Origin: Selaginella moellendorffii
Taxonomy: Eukaryota > Streptophyta > Lycopodiopsida > Selaginellales > Selaginellaceae
NCBI RefSeq assembly: GCF_000143415.4
Contig: NW_003314301.1
Coordinates: 1,548,314 to 1,612,313, forward strand
Direction of reading: 5' to 3'
Length of the DNA: 64,000 nt
Below the pieces are notes generated by a model that ran no database searches, was not told the origin of the DNA, and saw only the letters and a program-made list of their open reading frames with translations. Of this stretch, positions 1 through 9,624 are shown one piece after another. A program made the translations under genes and the position numbers. Within the stretch, counting starts at the first letter, position 1. Every line of letters starts with the position of its first letter.

Positions 1-384
1 GAGATCCAGCACTATCACTGCATGATCGACGCTCTTGGACGAGCAAATCTTCTCGACGAGGCAGTAGAACTTGCCGAGAGGAGGATGCCTTGGCAAGCTA
101 CTGCGGTGACATGGACGACGATTCTAAGTTCCTGTCGAAAGTGGAAGAACGTAGCAGTGGCGAAGCTGGCTTTCAAAGCTGTGATGAGGCTGGACAGGAA
201 CGAAGGCGCGGCATACGTTCTCATGGCCAGTATGTTTGAAAGCTTGGAACTCTGGCAGGAGCAACGAAGCGTGCTGGCTATGGCTTCGGCCAGCCAAAAC
301 TTTGAAGGAAACAGGACAAAAGGTTATAAAAAATCGAAGAGCTTGATTTACTCTTCTTGTAGATTCTGTACAGCCATGGATTAA
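1..384 (+). CDS. PPR protein, C-terminal end (partial)
   Basis: The frame is open from the first base and stops at 382-384, so only the last 127 codons of a longer gene are present. The start reads IQHYHCMIDALGRA, followed by a segment ending in VTWTTILSSCRK and then AAYVLMASMFES. This is the E-motif region that follows the last PPR motifs in plant PLS-class pentatricopeptide proteins, where HY.CM.D.LGRAG and W..LL.ACR are typical. Such proteins bind organelle RNA and mostly act in C-to-U editing or processing. No DYW deaminase domain follows; the last 40 or so residues look non-conserved. Organelle targeting cannot be judged because the N-terminus is missing. Confidence 0.8.
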   Translation, partial: EIQHYHCMIDALGRANLLDEAVELAERRMPWQATAVTWTTILSSCRKWKNVAVAKLAFKAVMRLDRNEGAAYVLMASMFESLELWQEQRSVLAMASASQNFEGNRTKGYKKSKSLIYSSCRFCTAMD

Positions 385-397
385 CAGTTGTCCATTT

Positions 398-1449
398 CTA
401 CTCAACATTCTCTTCTAGTTGCTTGGCGTTGAAATTCTGGCCGTAGAGACTAATGCTGCTTACAGAAGTTCTATATCTGTGTTTTAAAAACAGAAACCGT
501 TAAATCTAGAAAATACAAAGCTTTAAGAAAAACAAAAAGATAGAAACCTGCTATTTGGCTCCGACATATCTTGGCTGACTCTCGTGCTGTAAGCTACGTA
601 AACAAGCGCATTGTTGGCTTCATCATAAATCCTGCCAGGAAATAATCAACGAAAAGTAGAAAGTTTTAGAAAGTTTTAGGGGACAAAGCAAAAAGAGAAA
701 AGCGCACCTCCGGACGTGCATTGTCTGAAACCAAACAGACCAGATTAGATTTACAGTAAAAGCAAGAAGCACAAAAATTTTACCTTGAAGAACAGGTTCC
801 TCTTTGCACTGAACACCTCTTCCCCCTACATTGCCCGAGAAAGAAAAAAAAAACTCGAGAAAGAGTCATGGAATTTTTTAATTTTTTTTAACCTTCAAAC
901 CGAGGGCGATTGGCGAAACCAGTCTCAGCGGGCCTGTCTGAGATGCAGAAACAGAAGCCTGTAAAAGTAATATCACTCATCGAACGAGTAGAAAAAAAAC
1001 GTAGATTTTTTTTCACCTGGGAAGGATCTGTGAAGAAATCCCTTGAGAGACGCTCGGTCAGGGATCGCTTGACATTGGAGATGTGAATTGTAATGCCTTC
1101 AATCTATGGAGAAAACAAAAACAAAAAAAGCTAGGAAAGAGCGTCCCAGCCAAAGACCAAAAAGAGAAAACCTTTGGATCGGGAAGAGCAATGACTTCCA
1201 CAATGTCATTGAAGAGCAATCCACTCGCCTTGAACTGCCCAATCTGCGAGAAAGCGCAAGCATCAATCAAAACACACACACAAAAAGAGGAAAAGAGGAA
1301 AAATCCCTTGTTTCGATCCCAACCTTGGTCGCTGCCGCTGCTCCTCCCGATTCGGCGACAGCCGGTTGAAATCGATCGCCAAAAAACAAGAGAGCTGCCG
1401 CTGCTGCCCCTGCTGTTCCAACGCTCGCGAGAAACACCCTCCTTGCCAT
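398..1449 (-). CDS. CreA-family protein, probably plastid-targeted (eight short exons)
   Basis: No single long ORF marks this gene; I assembled it from short exons on the minus strand. Exon 1 (1449-1324) starts MARRVFLASVG, an alanine-rich N-terminus with a twin arginine and a small-residue stretch like a thylakoid or organelle transit signal. Later exons read IGQFKASGLLFNDIVEV, then ITIHISNVKRSLTERLSRD with FFTDPSQ, ASVSASQTGPLRL, GEEVFSAKRNLFFK, and MHVRRIYDEANNALVYVAYS. These are the ordered blocks of the CreA family (DPxVxGVTIYxSDxKR, DFFxDPSQASVxC.TGP, HVRRxYDExxNxLVYVxYST). Phases join without a stop in the model with a final exon at 455-398. An alternative is read-through to a stop near 530. 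The family's biochemical role is not established. The TGP block here has serine and alanine where many members have cysteine. Confidence 0.72.
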
Positions 1450-1476
1450 AAACCCTTTCTAGGGCTTTAAACCCTT
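1450..1476 (-). promoter_or_regulatory. Paired telo-box-like motifs just upstream of the CreA-family start
   Basis: On the plus strand AAACCCT occurs at 1450-1456 and again at 1469-1475, with a CTAGGG between them. Telo-box elements (AAACCCTA) are common near transcription starts of plant housekeeping genes. Their position against the ATG at 1449 supports this as the 5' end of the minus-strand gene. Confidence 0.45.
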
Positions 1477-1574
1477 TAGAATATTCGCGAAAAACATTCG
1501 AGATTCCAGAAAATCTAACTTGTCCACTTGGCAGCATATATTTCTTACACGTGGTACTCCTTACGTGCCACTTC

Positions 1575-2090
1575 TCAGGCGGTTCCAAGAAGAATCTCAC
1601 ACCGCCATGGCGGTCTAAAGCCTTGATCCACTTCCAGAACGAGCAACTTATACAAGACGTAGTAGCGATTCCATCGCATGAGCTTGCCATACGATAGCCC
1701 CTCGCAGCGCTTCTTCCACACGCAATCGTGCACAGCGCAGGTCCTCCAGCTCTTGGACACCGCCAGGCACTTGCCCACATCCACAGACGCGAGCATGGGG
1801 AAGATCTTCTCTTGCATTAGCACCGATCCTAGCGCCTGGAGTGGATCCAGGGGTCCCGGCGCTGGAATTCTTCGCGGCCACGACCTGATCTTCTCCTCCT
1901 CGAGCGCCGCGATGTAGCGGGGACGAACGCACAGCCGCCGGCAAGGCCCACAATCGATGAGATTGCCGCTGTAGTAGAGAGTGCTCGGGCAATCGCGGGA
2001 TTTCTTCTCGGAATCTAATCCAGAGCACATCGCCTTCGCAGTTGGGACTGACGATTTTCCAAAGAATCCACAGCGCATCCCCATTTCCAT
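1575..2090 (-). CDS. F-box protein
   Basis: A single 171-residue frame starts at ATG 2090. An F-box-like segment lies in the second half: residues reading EKIFPMLASVDVGKCLAVSK, then SWRTCAVHDCVWKKRCEG. That matches the F-box pattern L..L...DL..C..VSK.WR..A.D..LW...C. F-box proteins link substrates to SCF ubiquitin ligases through SKP1. The N-terminal half contains several cysteines (residues about 10 to 55) but no domain I recognise. No substrate-binding repeat (LRR, Kelch) is visible. The C-terminus after the F-box is only about 40 residues. The gene lies on the same strand as the CreA-family gene, 125 bases upstream of its start. Confidence 0.65.
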   Translation of the reverse strand: MEMGMRCGFFGKSSVPTAKAMCSGLDSEKKSRDCPSTLYYSGNLIDCGPCRRLCVRPRYIAALEEEKIRSWPRRIPAPGPLDPLQALGSVLMQEKIFPMLASVDVGKCLAVSKSWRTCAVHDCVWKKRCEGLSYGKLMRWNRYYVLYKLLVLEVDQGFRPPWRCEILLGTA

Positions 2091-2407
2091 CTGAAAAACT
2101 ATTTGGATGTGCGAGAAGTATGTACACTTGGCAGACCGACAACTCTGCCAGCTGGTAAGTCGGTCGTTTGTACACGTGATAGGGCTGACATGGCGCCTGT
2201 GAAGTCAATGTTTGACTTTTGGACAAAATGTCGTCGAATCATTGACTTAGTCAATGAAAGCACTGTTGGGAGTGTGTATAGGGTTCTTGCGATTGCGATG
2301 ACCTCTCGCGCATCTCTCCCCCAATTCCAGGTAGGCCGGAATCCAGTGCCACTCCATTTTCAACGGCATTGCACGATTGATCGCTAGCGCGCGCGCGGAT
2401 CAATCAA
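2091..2407. promoter_or_regulatory. Shared intergenic region between divergent F-box and NB-ARC genes
   Basis: The 317 bases separate two head-to-head starts (2090 minus, 2408 plus), so both promoters must lie here or overlap it. A GTCAATG/TTGAC run sits at 2203-2256, with GTCAATGTTTGAC, CATTGACTTAGTCAATG and related TTGAC/GTCAA cores in both orientations. TTGAC is the W-box core bound by WRKY factors, which often control immune genes. That link is an inference from motif and neighbour. Confidence 0.4.
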
Positions 2408-5400
2408 ATGGAGGCGCTCCAGGCAGTGGCGTCGCTCATCCAGGGCGCCCAGGCGCTGCTCCAGGGCGTGGAGGCTCTCTCGCGGGCGTCCAGGGATCTC
2501 TCCGAGGCTCCTCAGAAGATCGCCCAGTTAGAGGAGACGCTGGGCGATCTGACCAAGCTCCACGCCACGCTCCTCCACAACCACAGCTCCAAGCTCCACC
2601 ATCCGGAGCTCCTCGCTCAGCTCCATAGCTTCGAAGCTCTCATCCGCGACGAGGACTTCCAGCTCGGCCGCGCCAAGAAATTGGTGCTCTTCCGTCGCCG
2701 CAAGGGACCGCTCAAGATGAAGATGTATCTCAACGTGGTGGTCACTGCGGTCACTGGCGACGAGCTCTCGGAGATCGTCAAGTCCATGAACTCCCAGCTC
2801 CTCGAGTGGATCAACAAGAACAGCATCAAGGCCACCATTGCCAAAGCTTTCGACAAGACGGCCGAGAAGCTCACGAGCTACCTCCGGGTCCAGGCCCAGC
2901 CGGGCTACCACCCGGTGGCGTCCAAGGCCCGGAAGATCCGAGCTCTCCTCGAGGACGAGACGAGCTCCTCGCGAAAGGTGGTGCTTATCCATGGACTGTC
3001 CGGGATGGGAAAGTCGTGCCTGGCTCGCTACGTCGCCGCGGATCCGCCCAAGCGATTCGTGCATGGAGCGGTGGATTTGCTGCTCGGGCAGGGGTGTAGC
3101 CGCCGGAGCGGAACTCCCCAATATCACTCGCGGCTAGCGGCAAAGCTGTGTCATTTGCTTCGAGTTCTCGGGAGGAAGAGAGGAGAGATAGATGGATTGG
3201 ATTTGGAGGAGGCTTGCCAGGTTCTACAAGAGACGTTGCTCGGGAGGAGCATCCTGGTGGTGCTGGACGACGTGTGGGAGCCGGATATCATCGCGAGGTT
3301 CACGCGGCTGTATGACAACGAATGCCGGTTCCTGGCCACGACGAGAAACCAGGCGGTGTATGAGACGACGACCGAGGCTGAAAAGGTGGAGATTGGCACC
3401 GAGGATGTGTCAGAGCTCAGCCGGGGGATCTTGATGCAGCACAGCCAATTGTCCGAGGAGGAGCTACCGGTAAGCTTTCCATCTCTTGCCTTTTTCGCAT
3501 CGTTTGATCTTCTTCTTGCGTGCCTGATCCTTTTGTCGATCTTTGGGTAGTGTTCTTCATAGTGTCTTCCTTTTCATCCTTTTCTTTCCGCATTGTATCT
3601 CCTTTCGATTCATTCTTTTGGCGTGATCTTCGCCCTGATCATGCATTTCTATCTTCCAAAAACTCTCTTTTTCTAACACAAAACATAACAGGAGGCCACA
3701 ACCGAGCTGCTAATCCAGAGATGCGGCCACCACCCTCTCACTCTCGCAGTCCTCGGCAAAGCTCTCTTCAAAGAGACCCGGCCCGAGCAGTGGGACAAAG
3801 CTCTGGACGATCTAAGCACCTACGCGGCCCAGGCCCCCGTCCCAGTCCACTACCTCAACGACAAAGAAGCCGAGAGCGCCGCCACCGTCTTTGGCTCCTT
3901 CGACTACAGCCTCCACGCCATGACCACTCACGCCAGAGATCTCTTCCTCTCTCTCGCAGCTCTCTGCTGGGCCACTCCAATCCCCGAGCCTTGCCTGGAA
4001 GCGATCTGGCAAGCTCTCCATCAAGACACCACCTTCCGGATCGTCTCTTCCAAGCTCTGCGACAGCTCCCTTCTCAAGCGATCCAGCTCCAGCGGCAGCG
4101 ACACCTTCCTCCACTACACCGTCCACGACATGGTGGCGCTCTTCCTCGAGACCAAGACCGAGGAGTCCATCGCGCTGCTGCTCAAGGAGCACTCGCTCAT
4201 CCACGCCGAGTCCCGTGCCGCGATCGTCCCGTGGCTCTACCGCTTTGGCAACCGGAGGATCGTCAAGCTCGCGGAGGACTCCCTGGTGGAGGTGTTCTGG
4301 TCCAACAGCGAGGAGCTCCCCGCGATCGTTCTGTGGAACGTGGTGGAGGTGCTCTCCACGAGCAGCACGATGGCGGAGCTCGAGGCGGCGTCGATCGGAT
4401 TTAGCCGGATCCTGGGGCCGGAGCTGGCGAGGCTGTTCTTGCTGGGATTCGAGGACTTGCATGCCGCGGTGGCGCGCTGCGTCGCGAATTGCTTCGCGCG
4501 ATCCGACTACGAGCGTCACACTTTCGCTCTCGTCCAGGCGGGAGCTCCCGAGAAGCTGGCGGTGCTCGTGAGGAACCACGAGGAGTTCCATGTAAGGCGA
4601 GACGCGGCCATGGTTCTCGCCAGGCTCGCCGAGTTCCGCCACGACGCTTGCGAGGAGATCATGCGAGAGGTGCCGCTCAAGGAGGTGGTGGAGCTGCTGG
4701 ATCCCCGCGCGGAGGAGACGCACAACCCGGTGATCGATTCGCTCATGACGCTGGCACGCGCCGGGGAGGAGGTGGCGGTGAGAGAGATCTTCCTGGCCGG
4801 CGCCGGGAAGAAGCTCGAGGAGATGCTGCTCAGTGGATCGGAGATCGCCCAGCAGCGAGCAATCGTGGCGCTCAAATCTTTCCACGAGCTCGGCGGCTCC
4901 TCCGTCCAGGGATTCTTGCGAGGCTCCGGGATCCTCCTCCGGCGGGAGCTTCCATGGCAGGCCAAGCTCAGCCTCGAGAGATTGACAGTGCTGGATCGAA
5001 AATCATCGTTTAACCAGCGGTCGTCGAGCAGCGCTCCTGCAAAGCGGCACTGGATCGCGCAAAAGGTGGCGGTGCTCCGGGATGGATCCGAGATCGAGCA
5101 GCTGCGAGCGATCCAGGAGCTGGCCCCGGCGATGGAGCGAGCCGAAGCCGGAGATCCACAGCTTCTCGACTCTATTCTCTCCACCAGTCTCATCGAAGTT
5201 CTAGCGGCAAAGCTGGATCAAGCCGCGAGCCCTTCTCCAGCGAGTTCTTCCTCTCGCCAGATCAAGCACGCGAGCAACCGGATCAAGTCCGAGGCTTGCT
5301 TCGCGCTCGTCAAGCTCTCCGCGGGTGGAAGCCGGTGTATCAAGGTCATGATCAAGGCAAAGGTGGTGGACAACTTGGTCGTGGCCATGGCTTGCAGCGC

Positions 5401-5944
5401 CAGCTCCGCGCTCCAAGAGGCTGCATACTCAGCCCTCCACAACCTCGTCTTCACGGGGCGCCGGCTCGTCACCGATCAAATCCTCCGCGGAGGAGGAGGA
5501 AACCTGGTGGATCGAGTTCTCGGCCTCTTGGACGCTGGCTTCCAGATCGGGCTCTACTGCGTCCAGGACCTGGTGGAGATTGGAGGCAAGGATTGCATCG
5601 AGAGGCTCCTGGCGGCGCGAGTGGTGGAGAGATTGGTGGCGCTGGAGGGAAACTCCAGCAGGATGATCGGTGGTGGAAAGTTTCGAGACTCGGTGGTGGA
5701 GTTTGCCAAGCTTGTGGGGAAGTCGAGTGGATTGTCTGCTCAAGAACACCGGGTTCTCAACTCGCAGCTCGTGAGGCACGCGAGAGCGGCGGTGAAAGAT
5801 CCCAAACAGATGGGGAAGATCACGAGTGTGCTGAAAACTAGCTACGAGCGTGGAGAGGGATCGGGATCTGGATCGTCGGGATCTGGCTCCGGTAAACGGA
5901 GGAATTCTTTTGCTGGCTCACATTCCTCCGCTGTAAACTTCTAA
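2408..5944 (+). CDS. NB-ARC protein with C-terminal armadillo-type repeats (NLR-like)
   Basis: Two exons, 2408-3469 and 3692-5944, join in phase 0 (GTAAGC donor, ACAG acceptor) to give about 1104 residues. The first 170 residues are helical, coiled-coil-like, with no TIR or clear RPW8 signature. The NB-ARC core follows: P-loop GLSGMGKS, kinase-2 LVVLDDVW, RNBS-B FLATTRN, a GLPL-type GHHPLTLAVLGKAL and an HDMVALFL segment resembling the MHD region. The usual leucine-rich repeats are absent. Instead the last 600 residues are helical repeats with armadillo/HEAT character (for example AALVKLSAGGS-like and RDAAMVLARLAEF motifs). Plant NB-ARC proteins with ARM repeats are known as a small separate class. 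Its role as an immune sensor is inferred. The tail is Gly-Ser rich, GSGSGSSGSGSG, before KRR. Confidence 0.88.
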
Positions 5945-6017
5945 CAGATACGTAAGAGCGATTAGTTCCTTCTTCTTCTTCTTGCTCAAGAGAAAAAGAA
6001 AGAAACTTTTGTCTACC

Positions 6018-7320
6018 TCACGCTTGTGTTTCGCATGATAGAAGCTCTATTTGATGCACCTTTCCATCCATTTCGGGTTCTCTCCTAGACTGGTCCACCA
6101 CCTTGAGCTTCGAAAGCACAACTTTGGTTAGAAAAACTCTAGAGCTCCATCGATGATAATTGATTTCTTACCTGTGTGGATTGAAGAAGCCTGAGAAACT
6201 CGTCTCGGTGGCCAGGGGTCCTCTCCACTGGATCCGTTAAGAGTAACCTCGCTTTTCCTCCCCTGCAATGCAAAGAAAAAGAGATTTCTTTTTCTCTGAA
6301 GATGCACAATGTAAGTTAAGCTGTTTCTCACTTCTTTAGCAGCTGTGGAGCAATCTTTGCGAGACGAGCCGGCGAAGATTTCATGTAGAGTAAGTCGCAA
6401 GCTAAAACCTGGCGAGACAGAAAATGAAAAAAAAAAACAAACGGAGGAATTTCAGGAGATCATCGCAAGACTAAGCTCACCGTGTCGAATTCGTATCTCG
6501 AAAGATCCCTGTCCTCTGTCCAATCGAAGATCTCCGCAGTCACAAGCACGGGCGTTTTTGGAGCTTCTGGAGCTTCTGGACTGGCTTTCGCTAACAAACC
6601 ATCCAAGGAAGAACCCAAGAGCTCTCCAAAGCTCGCCACATTCGTCGTGATTCCTGGGAAGTTTGCATGGAAGCTCAAGAGAGAGCATACCAACGCCAGT
6701 GGCTCTTGATCCAGCAACACGACCTGAAAGCAACCGTATGAAACAAGAAAGAAGAGAAAAAAAATGGGTATAAAACTCACTTCTTTCGCACCAGCAAATG
6801 CCGCGGCAAGACCAGCCAAGCCTGGAACTTGAAAAACATGAGAGAGGGAGAGAGAGAGAAATAAAAACTCTGGCACTCAAATTTTCACCTAGGCCAGCCC
6901 CGAGATCACAAACTTTGCGATGAGCCACGAGCTCTGGATGACAAAAAATCTATACAGAAAATGCCAACTCCATAGAAAACTTGCTCGCAAACCTCTTCAG
7001 CGAGAGCCATAGACGATGGCCAGACTCGGCACCAGTAAGGATCCTTCTCTGCAAGAAAAGAATAAAACCAAGTAGAAACAAGGAACGGTACAAGACAAGG
7101 AGAGATTTTAATACCCTGTCCAATGTACATATCCAAGACTTGATCCTCATCTTTGGGCTGCACAATGCTGAGCCTGCGATTCTTCACTGTGATCTGCCCA
7201 AAAACTCCATTTTCCTGTCAATCCCAAAGGAGATCTCTTTCTTACATTCGCCCTGGATAGTTCCAGCTGCAATGGCGCATACGTCCTGTTGGGCAAGGGA
7301 ATGGAGGACGACATGCTCAT
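6018..7320 (-). CDS. Small SAM-dependent methyltransferase (Methyltransf_16-like)
   Basis: Eight short exons assemble on the minus strand from ATG 7320 (MSMSSSIPLPNRTYAPLQLE) to TGA 6018-6020. In order they give ITVKNRRLSIVQPKDEDQ, EKDPYWCRVWPSSMALAEE, the SAM-binding motif I block HRKVCDLGAGLG, then GLAGLAAAFAGAKE, VVLLDQEPLALV (acidic end of strand 2), and YEFDT joined to VLACDLLY. DLLY is a D-x-x-Y post-motif II as in seven-beta-strand protein lysine methyltransferases of the METTL21 group. The last exons read LLLTDPVERTPGHRDEF and VHQIELLSCETQA. The substrate cannot be told from sequence; a protein lysine is the family's usual target. Confidence 0.75.
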
Positions 7321-8419
7321 GGCCTCACACCCTAAGTTTTGAAGATTTTAAAGTGGTTAAAGATACCTAAGGATTAAGATATCAGGATTATTCTTTATTT
7401 CCCTCTTTTAAAGGATGGATTTCTCAAGTGCCTCTCCTTGTCAATCCTGCTAGAAGGAGATGGTGTTCTTTTCAAAGAGCTTAAGTGTGTCCATACACTA
7501 CAATTAACGACACGTTGAGAGCAAAGTGCCAACTGTGAAAGAGCATGCAGAGCATTGACAATTTCAGCGCGGCAGAGAAAAACAAGGGTGGCAGAATTCC
7601 AATCTCAACAGTCTACAGATACATTTTGACGACCTGGGTCACATTACTCATCCGTTAAGAGCCCTAAAATTCAAATTTTGTTTCGCTCAGCATGATTATT
7701 AATTTCCTCACACAAACTCCCATGGCACGTCCATAATATCTACTCTATACGGCAGCCCCATCTCTCATCGGTAACCCTTTTCTGCAATAACGGCATTCTT
7801 TGTTGCTTTTGGGGTTTTTTTTTTTGGGACTGAATCCCTCTTGCATTTGCCTTGTGTGTCAGATGTGGAATTTCTTAAAGCACACGATTGCCACCTCCGC
7901 CATCAACGTGGTGACTGGTCCAGTTAAAACTGTTGTGGTTTGCAGAAAATCCAGATCTCCGAGCTGATGCGGATGTGACACCAACAGCGCTGCTGAGAGT
8001 GGCAGCAGCGTGCTCGGCAAGCTCCTTCTCTTGCCTCTACTCCCGCCTCTACTATTGCTTGTCGCTGGTGCTGGTGCGAGCTACCAGCCACGGCAGGGAA
8101 TGTCTTGCAAGGATTGCAAGACATCAACTCTGTAAATTCCTAGCTTCCATTTTTTTCATTAGTGTAAGTTCTCTCTTCTCCTTTCCCAGGTTGCCTATTG
8201 GGATCCTGATCAAGAACGAAAAACGAGTGTAGCAATCCCGCTCCAGGAATCAATTTGTCAGCTCTTTTCCAAGCAGTTGCAAGAATCGTTTCATTTTCAT
8301 AGTCTTTTAACAATGAGGGGCTTTCACTGCCGAGAGGAAAAACCCTCTAGTGCCTCTTGGAAGGAACAGCAACTCTTCTGTTCTCTGTGAAACCAAAACC
8401 TTATATTGATTGTAACAGT
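7321..8419. other. Intergenic region with decayed repeat fragments
   Basis: No convincing gene is seen. The block at about 7430-7500 (CTAGAAGGAGATG, then AGAGCTTAAG, then CAATTA) and the block at about 7800-7930 (CTTGCATTTGCCTTGTGTGTCAG, then CCAGTTAAA) recur near 13590-13660 and 13160-13235. The second block looks like an intron acceptor followed by a short exon, so these may be remnants of a dispersed gene or element family rather than random sequence. Confidence 0.4.
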
Positions 8420-8811
8420 TGGTATCAAGGGCTGCCTTCCTTGACGAGCAACAAGACGCCCCCTTCATCGCCACGGGAGATTCGCAGGTCCTCGTCCAAT
8501 TAAGTGGTGAGCAGCCACGAGTGGGCTTTGTTGCCTGGTATCGAAAACTTAAGAGGTGGCTGACCTGAGAGTGTCCGCGCCACCGAGTTCGCAGCGTCTT
8601 GCAGGGGACGAAGAGCGTTTTGAGCTCGATTTTACGTCCCATGAAGTCGACGGTGTCGGAGAGTTCAATGGAATAAGTGAGCTGCGGTGTCCTTCCTCGA
8701 ATTTAATCTGTGTTAAAGAGGAAGAACTCGTTAGTTATGAAAAATGTAGAAGAAAACCAGTCTCCAAGTTTTCTAAGCCAGTTATAGCTTCTAAACACTA
8801 CACTCTCTCTT
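8411..8811 (+). mobile_element. Probable LTR-retrotransposon remnant (primer-binding-site region)
   Basis: TGTAACA at 8411-8417 is followed by TTGGTATCAAGGGCTGCC. This resembles the end of an LTR (..CA) followed by a primer-binding site complementary to initiator tRNA-Met (TGGTATCAGAGC), with two or three mismatches. The following 380 bases, with an open frame from 8556, run directly into transporter homology at about 8812. I infer an old element fragment abutting the truncated transporter copy. No protein domain confirms it. Confidence 0.35.
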
Positions 8812-9410
8812 TCGATCGGTTGGGCCGCCGCTTCTTCTTCTTGCAAGCTGGAGTCCAAATGCTCGTCTCCCAGGTAAGCAGCATGCTTCTCTAGATCGAT
8901 CGAAGTTCACACTTTTCCATTCGAAATCCATAGGTGGTGGTGGCGGTGATCTTGGGCGTCAAGTTTGGAGGAACCAAAGAGCTGGACAAAGTTTACGCTG
9001 TGATCGTTGTGATCGTGATATGCTGCTACGTCTCTGCCTTTGCCTGGTCTTGGGGACCCTTGGGCTGGCTCGCTCCCAGCGAGATTTTCCCACTGGAGAT
9101 GCGATCGGCCGGGCAAGCGATCACGGTGGCAGTTAATCTCTTCTTCACCTTCGTCATCGCGCAGGCGTTCCTCAGCATGATGTGCCACATGAAGTTCGGG
9201 ATCTTCTTGTTCTTCGCGGCTTGGGTGGCGATCATGTTAGTCTTCGTCTACTGGTTCATACCCGAGACCAAGAACGTTCCAAGCGAGGAGATGATGGATG
9301 TGTGGAGAAAGCACTGGTTTTGGAGGAGGATTGTCCCGGACCAAGATCCTCCGGTTATCCCATACAAGCAGGATGATGAAAGCAAGATGGGCGTAGAGAT
9401 GACAAACTAA
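8812..9410 (+). pseudogene. 5'-truncated STP sugar transporter copy
   Basis: Homology to the complete transporter just downstream starts abruptly near 8812, at LGRRFFFLQAGVQMLVSQ, equivalent to the end of its third exon. An intron (8874-8933) sits at the same position, and a second exon (8934-9410) gives [13 protein letters not shown] through [20 protein letters not shown] to [13 protein letters not shown] and a stop. About two thirds of the protein, including all N-terminal membrane helices, is missing. The remaining frame has no stops, so the loss may be recent or the fragment may be spliced to unrelated upstream sequence. A working transporter is very unlikely. Confidence 0.75.
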
Positions 9411-9624
9411 AGATCGTTGAGAGAGAAAACTAAGCAGGATGTAGACGAAAAAATGTAAAAATATATCACTGTCAACTTTAAGGCTAAGACCAACTCAAGA
9501 ATTCGCCGCCACGGTCATGGTGAGACAAAGAAGCGTTCAATTCTATGCGAAGACTAGTGCCACGATCAAGCCACCAACCGAGCTGGGCATATAGCAAAGC
9601 TTCCAAGATTCCGAAGAAGAATCT

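Noticed and set aside
1058-1780. 240-codon minus-strand open frame
   Set aside because: It has no ATG near a sensible start, overlaps the F-box and CreA-family exons in another frame, and reads as low-complexity Ser/Arg/Phe. The spliced CreA-family model explains the region better.
3812-4885. 357-codon minus-strand open frame opposite the NB-ARC gene
   Set aside because: It is a shadow of GC-rich coding sequence; composition is Glu/Leu/Arg/His biased and no domain is seen.
7924-8232. Open frames on both strands after the repeat block
   Set aside because: No ATG in good context, no motif, and no splice continuation found.
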